Part shown: positions 51,501 to 63,500 of the stretch, in pieces | Layout of the letters: each line of letters begins with the position of its first letter | Numbering within the stretch: position 1 is the first letter of the stretch | Assembly (NCBI GenBank): GCA_964019135.1 | Contig: OZ025260.1 | Span: 19,400,254-19,464,253 of the forward strand | Direction: 5' to 3' | DNA from: Arenicola marina | Taxonomy: Eukaryota; Annelida; Polychaeta; Arenicolidae | Length of the DNA: 64,000 nt | Position numbers and translations under genes: made by a program | The notes under the pieces: model-generated | Database searches by the model: none | What the model was told of the DNA's origin: nothing | Seen by the model: the letters and a program-made list of their open reading frames with translations, nothing else

Positions 51501-54500
51501 AACACGGCGTATATACCCCATGATGTGACGTCACTTGCCCCCAACACGGTGTATATACCCCATGATGTGACGTCACTCGCCCCCAACACGGTGTATTTAC
51601 CCCATTATGTGATGTCACACGCCCCCAACACGGCGTATATACCCCATGATGTGACGTCACTTACCCCCAACACGGTGTATATACCCCATGATGTGACGTC
51701 TCTCGCCCCCAACACGGTGTATATACCCCATGATGTGACGTCACTCACCCCCAACACGGTGTATATACCCCATGATGTGACGTCTCTCGCCCCCAACACG
51801 GTTTATTTACCCCATTATGTGATGTCACACGCCCCCAAAACGGTGTATATACCCCATGATGTGACGTCACTCGCCCCCAACACGGCGTATATACCCCATG
51901 ATGTGACGTCACTTGCCCCCAACACGGTGTATATACCCCACGATGTGACGTCACTCGCCCCCAACACGGTCTATATACCCCATGTGACGTCACTTACCCC
52001 CAAGACGGTGTATATACCCCATGATGTGACGTCACTTACACCCAACACGGTGTATATACCCCATGATGTGACGTCACTCACCCCAAAGACTGTGTATATA
52101 CCCCATGTGACGTCACTCACCCCAAAGACTGTATATACCCCATGATGTGACGTCACTCGCCCCCAACACCGTGTATATACCCCTTGATCTGACGTCACTC
52201 GCCCCCAACACAGTGTATATATCCCATGATGTGACGTCACTCACCAGTGTATCCTCTGAGACATTGACAGGAATCGACACATGCTGCCACCTCGCGGACG
52301 AATATTCCCCTTCTCTCCACAGCAGATGACCTTTATCGGGTGACCTTGACGCGAAGGTTGCCGCGCTGTTTCGCACGTACACAGCCAGATTGGTGTGTGT
52401 GACGTCACGCAGGAGGTAGGTAAAGGTCAAACAAGCCTCGCCGACAAACGTGGCCAATCGTGGGGTCACGAGGCTGCAGTAAAAATGGAAGTCCTTATCA
52501 ACGGAGGTCATGGCAAGGTCACTGAATGGCAAGGTAACCACCTACAGTTGCGTCGTTGAGTGTTTGAGATGGACGTGTAAGTTAATGTCCGAGGCACACG
52601 ACATTACCGGATAATATTGGAGTCCGAGGGCGAAATTACCCGAACACCCATTGTTATCCGGTAATGTCGTTTTCCGAGGACATTAACTTATGTAAAATCC
52701 ACGTCTTTATGACTCAAACACATCACATTACAGAAAAATAATGTCGTGAGGGAACAATCAAGTGACGTCACCAGTGGATTTTACACTATCATAGGCCCTG
52801 TCGCGTTAATGGAAGGGATCAAGGCTAGAGCAGGTAACTTACCCTCTCGCAGAAGGATAAAGGTTCTTAATCTTGCACGAATACATGACAATTACACAGT
52901 AACTCGACCAATGTCACCGCGCTAACCAGGAGCCCATTCGGGAGGCAACAAGTTCAGTTGAGTATGATACAGGTAGTTCCTCCATCACAGAGCGCCAACC
53001 ACAGGCATATAAATAACGACATTTCTTCTACATCGTACCTTCACAAAGCTAAGGTAAATGAACGTGATAGGTCCCGGAGATAGGACATACTACACGGCGG
53101 TCCCAGACAGAGATAGGCGCACAAGATATTTCCATGAGCCCACTTCTACTTGTGTTAAGATATGTTCGCTAACGAGATTAAAACGCCTGCGACTAGCTTT
53201 ACACAAGTTCACATGGTTCATCACCTTTTGCCGCCCAAAACAGGACAGCATCTATCTTGGCTATGACCATAATACTAATCAAGCTCCTCGCACGGTGGCG
53301 CTACGCAAGCTCGGCTTTTACCGCTGCTGTCGGTCGGGGAGCAAATTGCAAGATTTTTTAAAAACGGTCAAATCAGCTGTAATTTTTTTTACAACATTGT
53401 AATTTTCAAGAATAAAACATAAAAATAACGAGCTCTGTTTATTCAATACACCAAAATACATCTTGTACCACTTTCAAACAGTTCTAATTTAAAGTGAACT
53501 CTTTCTTTCCATCACCTGACACCGTGTGTTATTAGGCTCAGGCTGGGTCCCCGGCATTAATTTGTAGAAACGCGCGGCGCATTTTTCCTATCAATTTGTG
53601 CAGTGTCGCCCTGGCGAGCGAATGCGAGAATGCATTGAGAACGTGGGCGACCAGAGATATATGGAGCCCTAGTCGGAGGCAGAGAGTAAATAATCATATT
53701 TAAACCAGGACACTGCCTGATCTCGAACAGACAACGAGGGTACAAGGTTCACATACGTGGCATGGCTTCTTCCGGGACTGTTCGGCGACCAAGGCAGCGT
53801 CAGGAAGAATTTCCCGTCAACGTTTGACCTTGTTTGACCTTGAATGGACGACGTGCGCAGCCAGCGCGGCGCGGCGTCCACCAATCCTTCGCTATCATCT
53901 GTCATTCCGCAGTAGTCCGTCTCAAAACTGCACTCAAACAAAGATGCTGAAACAACAAGAAGTCGATCTATTTGGGCATACATCATTCAGATACGTTAAA
54001 ATACTTAACAAATCATACGAACAGTTAGTACAAGACTGTTTCTTTCCAATTTCGAAAAGAAAAACATTTTGATTGAAAACAAAAGTTTGTCTAACGCAGG
54101 AATAATTTGTTGTGTTGTTTAAAAAATAAACAGCCTTCAGTTTTTCAAACATTTAAATACCGAAATGAATATTTCATTTTCCATCGGAAGATATATTGTG
54201 CTATTGTCAACCTTGCTCTTGTCATGGTATGTTTATAAATAATAACAGAAATGACCTTTGGTGGAATAAATAAATCACTTCAGACATGGACCAAAAGGTA
54301 TAGAATGACAGCAGACTTACTGACAGCCGAACTGCCTACTCCGCTGAACAGAAAATCATTTCCGCTCTCTAGGCTCCCGATTGCCGCGACAACCGCTTGG
54401 GGCGCCACTGGTCGCGTGAAGCGTGCCACGAGTTCGGCAATTACGCTACCGCGTCTGTGGGTCACGTGATAATGTCTTAAGGCAATGTCTTAAGTCATTT

Positions 54501-57500
54501 GTCAAGTGTTTGTCAAAATATTCACACAAATATGTGTCACATAAATCTTCCCGTGAGCTTGGACCGAAGATACGGATAAACGAAAGTACCAGGTTGACAG
54601 TTGAATGACACTCCATCTGTTCTAATCCTCAACGGGCCACAGATTCAATTTTCTTAGGCTCTCCATACAGCGAACGCGCTAATGAAATACATTTGTTTCG
54701 TTTGTACAAGCATCAAATAACAGGATAATTACCGAAATATGACGTCATATTCAGCCCGTAAAGTGATTGGCTCCAACTTTGTGGATATCTGGAAGCAATT
54801 AAGGACGTTTTCTTGTTTTTTGTCAAAACATTCATTTAACAAATTTGAATCAAAACTACTAACTACACTATAGATTGCTACATAATTGACTTTGGTGATA
54901 AGAATAATAATAATAATAATAATCTTTGGTGACCCAACAGGCCAGGTATATTCTCATGGGGGTGCCTCCACCACAAAACCATTCCGGAACGTATCAGAAT
55001 GCAATCTTACCATTGAGATTAATTTCCCTTTGAGATCCTGATATGCCCTGGACGTCTTGGTGACCAGTGCTGACGTGAATTCCACGTTGTTCACTCTCAT
55101 CGTGATGGTGTATACGAACGAGGGATCCACCGCTAAAACATGGAGGCGCGTACTCACAATATTACTTCACGTTGCATGCGACTGCCAGAAATCAAAATAT
55201 TGATGTTTATGCCGTTGTTATTCTGCTTTGTGCACATGGAGGATAAACTGCGCCAAACACCTTCCCAGGAATATGCGGTTGGATAAAACTTGCCCCAGAT
55301 CCAGGTGCCAGGGTTCGAACCCACAGTTAGAGCTAGCGAGCATAATCCCCGAGCGTGGATGACGTAGTATATAAGAAAGCCACAATTCGCCACCCGAGAT
55401 GCAGGTTTGATAAGAAAAAGTGGCTTAAGAACATGTGCTATTATGTATTGCACACAGTACGTGTATTCTTATACTCTAAATACATTATTTTTATTTCCCA
55501 TGAAAATAGTTTTTCTCTGGAGAAATATTGCTACAGGAGTAACTTTATTCTCAGGTATTACTCGCGCAGCACCGTGAAGGTTTGGCTGCCGACACAGTGC
55601 TCCTCTGACCGCGTTACCACACAGGTTCAAACCTACCGAACTGACAGTTGTTTCCTGTGAAGGTCTCGCTGCAGGCACAGTGATACCCTGACTGGGTTAC
55701 CGCACATGTTAAAACCTACCGAACTGACAGTTGTTTCCTGTGAATGTCTGGCTGCAGGCACAGCGATACCCTGACTGGGTTACCTCGCAGGCCCCTCCAT
55801 TGAGGCAAGGAAAGCTCGAGCAAGGGTTCAACTCTGTAAACATCCAGCAAACTTCCAATTATGACACACGAAATTTGCTTGGATTTTCTATCATGACACG
55901 GAATTTGCACAAATTTACTACAACATGCCCTTTATTGTCATTTATTTTACAGACATTAAACGCGAGAAAAATAAAAAGAATACTGATATTTCAGGCCACT
56001 TCGTCATTCGAAGGGTCACGAACATCAAACATCCGTTGAGCCGCCAAGATCAGGCGAGGTCTGGGTCACTAATCTAGCCGCCTCATATAGAGGAACGAAC
56101 GTCACTGTGTACATGCAACTGACAAACACAAATTATATTACATCTAGTGACAAAAACACAATGTAACGAACCATCTTCACAATAGCGTCCAGTGTAGCCT
56201 GACTCGCAGAGACACCTTGCGGAGACTTCAGTCGTTCCGAATGCCCGGATGATGCAGGAGCCGCCATGTTGGCACCGAGTCCCGGCACAGGGGTTGTTCC
56301 CTGAAACAGTTTTTTTTTAAATACACATACCGTTAGTTTGTTCAAGAGGTTTCCAACCAGCTGGGATATGGGACAGGTCACCTGACTAGACGTAGAATAG
56401 GCAGAGATTTGAACTAACAAATTCTTCGCGATGGGTAAGCTAGAATACTTACCTATCGTGGGGATGACGTACACATCTCTAGGCGGTAAGTCTCCGTCCA
56501 TCAGACTGAAGAAGGGTAGAATACTTACCCATCGTGGCGATGACGTACACATCTCTAGGCGGTAAGTCTCCGTCCATCAGACTGAAGAAGGGTAGAATAC
56601 TTACCCATCGTGGCGATGACGTACACATCTCTAGGCGGTAAGTCTCCGTCCATCAGACTGAAGAAGGGTAGAATACTTACCCATCGTGGCGATGACGTAC
56701 ACATCTCTAGGCGGTAAGTCTCCGTCCATCAGACTGAAGAAGGGTAGAATACTTACCCATCGTGGCGATGACGTACACATCACTAGGCGGTAAGTCTCCG
56801 TCCATCAGACTGAAGAAGGGTAGAATACTTACCCATCGTGGCGATGACGTACACATCTCTAGGCGGTAAGTCTCCGTCCATCAGACTGAAGAAGGGTAGA
56901 ATACTTACCCATCGTGGCGATGACGTACACATCTCTAGGCGGTAAGTCCCCGTCCATCAGACTGACGAATGGCAGCAGCTCCTCCCGACACTCGTACATC
57001 TGGCAGTCCCTGGGGGTGTAGCTGAGCACGTTGCCGCCCGGCAGGCCGCACAGTGAGGCTGCACACCCACCCAGCGTGGCCGTCTGGCCCCGCGTCCGCT
57101 CCAGGAGCCGGCAGTACAGCGCCAGGGAGGTCCGAGAATCCTTCGCCAGCAGTCCCAGGTCAGCGCTGGAGCAACCATCTGCAAGAATCTCTAGCCCATG
57201 AAGACAACGAGCCATGACAAGACTGTCAGAGAGAGCGCACGCAACCTGAGCTGGCAGCGTACTGCCGCCAGAACTCTGTGGGGCCCTGCACCCGAGAAAA
57301 CTCCCCCGGGGAAACTCCCCCAATGTGTCAGGGGAAAATGACGTACGTTCGCAAAACGCCGTCTATGTGGGCAGATATTTCATCGTCTATGTGACATTAG
57401 GAGCAATACCGCAGTAATCTCCAGCCCGTCTTGTCAATAATTCCGTGGAAATTGAGCTTGTAAGTGCAGGTTTTAGAAAGCTGCCACCACTGAACACGCG

Positions 57501-60500
57501 ATACGTTCTAAATCACGTGACCGCTACGTCATCTCACGGAATCCCTAAGTGTTAGAGCGAGGTGGAACTGTAGATAGGAACGAGGTGGAACTCAAGATAT
57601 CAATATTTGCTTATACCATTTTGGCGTCTAGCACCTGCAGCGGAAAGCCGCGACAATCCGAGCACGAATAATGAGGATTATTACTTCCATTGGCATTGAA
57701 TGGGCGTCTGATACACGAGCCATCGAGTTATTGATGCATCGGCCGATATGGGACATGGTGGAGTGGCAAGTCGAGAATGTTCTTTATAGTGGACTAGCAT
57801 GACGGAACCAAACATCTCCTGAAGAAACCGATTTCTCGTGCCAATCAGGTAATAAAAAGGTTAAGCGTTCACATATTACGACCATCTTCGACGAAAATCT
57901 CGAAATAAATATGAATAAATATGAAAAATATGACAAAATAAATTAGATGAGCTTCTTACCATTTTCACATCTCTCGCCGTGGAACTCGATGGGACAATGA
58001 CAGACGACTTTTCCTCCGCTGTCTCTGTCGCATGTGCCACCATTCTGACAGTAATCCAGACACAGGTCTTCTGGAGTCCCAGCCGGGGTCGGGTCGGCCC
58101 AACGAGAAAGGAATCGAGAAATTATGAAATAATTCAAATTATTCCAGTGTCCTACAATGTGAGTGACTCATTGTGGGTCCATTTAGGGCATTGAAGGGAA
58201 GACGATGGGCATCTCTATGAATAACTGTATGTATATAATTATATCTGATACAGTGAAACGACTTGATTTCCTAATTGTTGTGAATAACTGCAATTAACAA
58301 AAATGCACAACATGCGTCCAACAAACCAATCTATATGAACCAAACAATTTTTCGTAGTAAAACATCTGCTTTGGGTACGGCGCTAATGAAGCCATCTTGG
58401 AAGCGGGTTCACTTGATGTTATCCAAGCGCCCCGCCGATGGACAACATCGCACGTTCAGTGTATCGTTAAATGCATTATAAATCAGGCGCGCCTGAGGCG
58501 TCTTAAGCAATATCTGTTTCACATTGGCTTCCGTATTGTACCTGTTTCACAGTGGTTTCCGTGGAATCCGTATTGTACCTGTTTCACATCGGTGTCCGTG
58601 GAATCCAGCCGGACAATCACAGGTTATTCTCCCCCCGGCGTCGATATCGCAAGTCCCACCATTCTGACAGTAGTCCAGACAGACGTCCTCTGCAGCCCCA
58701 GTCACCAGGCGAAACACACAGACAAAGTGAAACCAATGAAAGAGCATGTCGACAAAATTAAAATACCATCAAATATGTATCCTGAATTAGTACTGCATTG
58801 ACCAGAAGTCACTGAAGACTTTACATAACGGAAGTGGATCTGCAACCCAACTGTGCTAAGGAGGGGTCCAGGATATTGAAAAGACGAAGGGGGCACTTTG
58901 ATTGACTGTGGTGCACGCAAGGTGGGAGGGGGGGTGGCGCATGCTTCTAGAATGAGGTACAATTTGCACCAACACGGGTACAATTAAATCTTGGCAGCAT
59001 ACGAAGTGTGGGATATGAGGACTTACCATGTTGACATCTTAGGCCGTTAAAGCCATTGGGACATTGGCAGACGGCCTGTCCTCGGGCGTCGGTACCGCAC
59101 GTGGCGCCATGTTGACAGTAGTCCTGGCACCCGTCTGCATCCCAAGCCACCATGCAGGGGGCGGGGCGGGGGGAGAAGAGCACGGTGAAGACAATCAAGA
59201 TGAGAATGAACACAGCCGGGACAAAGCTAGCCCAGAACCCCAGGCTGTGTGGGCTGAAACACAGCCTAGTAGCATTCCATAGTAAAATTCTGGTCTGGAA
59301 CAACCCCATTTCAGGGTTGTTTGACTTTGACCAAGTGTAGCTCTGATTCGCCTTTGCTGTGGGAAAAGTTTTATAACAGAAACACACCTTAATCCTTTTC
59401 TTATTACTTCCTGGCAAGTAATGGCTAATCACATAAGTAACTTTTCTTAAAAGGCAAAAATAGTCCAGTCTGTCACCAGAAATTCATATGAAAACATGTG
59501 TTTTCACTGACCCAATGGGTCCCTGAACATTGAACCAATTAGCATGGCTTATAATATCATGTGATGACCTTGCACATGTGCAATGATCAACTTCCTGTAA
59601 AGAAATGGTGGCATGTTGTTGTCCATTGTTATGCCAGTAGGCAATTATGGCTCCTTTTGAAGAGTTCAACAACTGTGGAAGAGTTCATACATCATTAATT
59701 TTATATAGAAAAGTACGTTTACATTGTTGAAACTAATTATGAAAACTATACTTAAACAATTCAATTTGTCATATGAAGTTGATTTTCACTATAGAATGCT
59801 ACATGGCTATGATTTTTCAACTATAGCCATGGATTCATGGCTAGGACAAAGCCGAGCTGCCTTCCACGTGGTCACTGGTAGGTGTCTTTCCCAAACTTTA
59901 ATCGCAGCCATATATATAAAACCTGTTTGTACCTGTTTCATATTATTTGACGTGGAATCCGCTTTTACCTGTTTCACATCGGTGTCCGTGGAATCCAGCC
60001 GGACAATCACAGGTTATTCTCCCCCCGGCCTCGATATCGCATGTCCCACCATTCTGACAGTAGTCCAGACAGACGTCCTCTGCAGCCCGAGTCATCAGGC
60101 GAAACACAAAGACAAGCAGAAACAAATTAAACATATCGAAAAAAGACCTGGAATGCCACATGCCATTAGTCGGCTCTGTTTCGTGCGACAGGTTCGCTGA
60201 GCATTGAGCTTGCGACGTTGGCGCCCACCTTGCAAGTAGGCGAGAACCGGAACCACTGCTACAGCTGCGGAACGATTAGCCAATCAGAAACCGCGAGCGG
60301 ATCGCGGATTTCACTGTTACAGTGAATGAAGCCGGCATCACTGCGACCGCAACACCGCACACAGAGCGCTGGGTTTTGTCGCCACATCTTTAACCAGCCC
60401 ATGGTTCAAATAATGTGTCCTTTGCATGGGCGTCAATTATTGAAGTGAAGGCCAGTCGTGAGTAATGTGTGAGCTATACTGGAGCAATTCCTCTTGCTAA

Positions 60501-63500
60501 TATCGAGGAAGCAGCATTGGATGCCATTGGGGAGTAATAGGAGACGTCCATGGTTTTTGCATCACAGTGTTACGTGAGTGCTACATGAGCAATGCCATCA
60601 TTCCATATGGCACTACGCTAAATATGTTCACAATAAAGCATCCCTCTGACGCCCGTCAAATAAACAACCGTCAAACTTTGTGTGGCCTCATTGCAATTAA
60701 GCAGTGATTAGTAACACGAATGCTCCTGTCAGAACTTGCCAATTTCAATGACTACGTTAAAGAGCTCGCTGTAGCACATTGACCAGTAAAGGCTAGTTTA
60801 CCACTGTTCTTTAGTGAACACGTACTTCCATGTTGAGGACCACAATGTGTGCAGCGGGTGAATGCACTCTGCCAGCAGAGGGCGCTCGTTCCTCACATCA
60901 CCTCTGCCCCACGTGACCGCCCAACTCACGGTTGACCTCAACGGTGTTGGGGTCACGAATGGTTTTAGAGGGTTGTTTTTATCGAATATTGTATTTTCTA
61001 TGCAGAATTTGAAAAAATATGAACATTCCGTTGTCGAATGATCACAATGGAAGAGTTCAGCGAAAATATATTTCAAAATAACATGGGGCCAGAGTTCAAA
61101 ACGCTTCAAGCCTTTGACCTCAATCGAACTCAAAAATATAGTTCGATAGTAACATGGCTTCTAATTAATCAAACTCGAATGAATTCGTCCCGCACGGTAC
61201 CAGCAAGACAGTAAATGCTAAACAATAGTGTATTTGATGGCACACTGCGAATCTATGTACGATTAGATTCATTTCAATTTTCGCGTATGAAGGATACTTC
61301 TGATGGTTAAATTTGACGTGGGGCAGAGGGACTATGGCGTAAGCGTAACGCCCTCTGCCGGGAGATCGGGGGTTAATGAAGAGCCTACACATAAGTAAAC
61401 CGATTGACGCCTGAGCTGAGAATTCGGACAGAACTTAGCCGAGTAACGGATTTTACGCGGTCACTTTCATGTAAGCCTCGACGAATTGTTTTCACTTACT
61501 GCCAGGTGTGAGCATTACGTGAGCCATACAGGATCAAGGTGTGGTGCCAACATGGACGGCGAGCTCACACGGTTGTGCGTGTTATTGCCAGACCTCACAA
61601 TTAATAGCTCACGTATTACTCCTCTGACTATGATAATCCATGCCATGGGTTGTAAGCAATCATCCGAAATGGACCTGCGTGACAGTTTCCGCCATGAAGC
61701 ACCACTTCCACAGATTATCGCCTGTGAACATTATGAAATTTGTTAACAAATAATATCGAAACTAAACATGCCATACAAAAATATCTCGAAAATACTTTTC
61801 ATCGCCATTTATACGAAAACAAAAATATTACCAATCTGGCAGTGGTTTCCCGTGAATCCTGCGGGGCAGAGACACCTAGCGGTCGGTGGCGATGACGTCA
61901 CTTCCGTCGTGTCACAGACGCCACCATTCTGGCAGGACATCAGCAGACACGGATCTTCCAATGCGATCACTGAAGTAAATGACATGAAATGTTGGCCCAC
62001 TTTTGTGTAGACGATGGTAAAACCTGGCGGCGAAATCTCCGGGGACAGTGACATGAAATTGGATAAAACAGGCCCCAGATGCAGTGGATAAAACAAGCCC
62101 CAGATGCAGTGGATAAAACAGGCCCCAGATGCAGTGGATAAAACAGGCCCCAGATGCAGTGGATAAAACAGGCCCCAGATGCAGCGGATAAAAAGGCCCC
62201 AGATGCTGTGGATAAAACAGGCCCCAGATGCAGGTGGATAAAACAGGCCCCAGATGCAGTGGATAAAACAGGCCCCAGATGCAGTGGATAAAACAGGCCC
62301 CAGATGCAGGTGGATAAAACAGGCTCCAGATGCAGGTGGATAAAACAGGCCCCAGATGCAGGTGGATAAAACAGGCCCAAGCTCAAAATGCGACCTGATC
62401 GGCTGGTGCCATGTTGTAACACTTATTTGCCAGCCAAAATGTTCTGGCTAATACCCTGCAGGGCGCGAACCCTTAGTTCATTATATTGTACTTCTTTTCG
62501 TTTTCGTATTTTCGGTTATTTTCGTTCAATTAAATAATTAAGGTGTCTTAGTTACGACAGCGAAGGCCGGCCGACCGCTCACCAGTTTCGCACCACTCTC
62601 CGGTAAACCCAGGTAAGCAGAGACATCTGGCGGCGAAGTCAGCAGCTACCAGTGTCGGCCCGATGACGTCACATGTTCCGCCGTTTTGGCATGGCGTCAT
62701 TCGACAGGGGTCTGCGTCTAAGTCTACAAGTAAGATAACACATGGTTAGACAAGTCTATATGTAAGATAACACATGGTTAGACAAGTCTACAAGTAAGAT
62801 AACACATGGTTAAACAAGTCTACAAGAAAGAGAAGACATGGCTAGACAAGTCTGAAAGTAAGAGAACACACGATTAGAAAAGTGTACATGTAAGATCGTT
62901 ACACATCGTTAGACAAGTCTATATGTAAAATATCACAGTAAGATATCATATGGTTAGACAAGTCTATAAGTAAGGTAACACATGGTTAGACATGTCTACA
63001 TGTAAGATAACACATGGTTAGACATGTCTACATGTAAGATAACACATGGGCAGACATGTCTACATGTAAGATAACACATGGATCGACAAGAGGTGACGAT
63101 GAAGGGATAATAAAACGACAGTAAAATCACGTAAGCTGATAATGGACGCATGAAATCCCAGCGAGCCATTTGAAGAGCCCTTGGGGAAGGCAGTGCAAAA
63201 GTCATCGCAGACGAGCTACGTACCATGGAAATGCCTCTTCACACATTAAACATTGAACTTGTCCTTAGATTATTTAATTGGTTGGTTTAGGTAGGACGCT
63301 TAAACCGCTGTAGATCATATGGCGAGTGCCAAGTTAGAGGGGAGCTATGTCTCCGGGAGTGGCCCCCTACTCCTTACGAAAAATGACATGGGATCTTTAT
63401 TCTTCACAACCAGACAATTGCACGGGCAGAGCTCGAACCAGGCACCGGCTGTCTGGGCTGGCATAGAAGAGCATTAGAGGACGATGGAAGGCGCCACCCA

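Noticed and set aside
50988-52145. Plus-strand open frame of 385 codons with [14 protein letters not shown] repeats
   Set aside because: It is the 42-bp array in frame; the array lies in an intron and frames on the other strand are equally open.
52474-52541. Upstream extension of MAM exon 15 from an acceptor at 52542
   Set aside because: It would start in phase 0, while exon 14 ends in phase 2, and it duplicates a MAM strand already present in exon 14.
59170-59270. Hydrophobic stretch before EGF exon 5 that looks like a membrane segment
   Set aside because: It is the pyrimidine-rich intron end; the acceptor at 59135 fits the phase of all neighbouring EGF exons.
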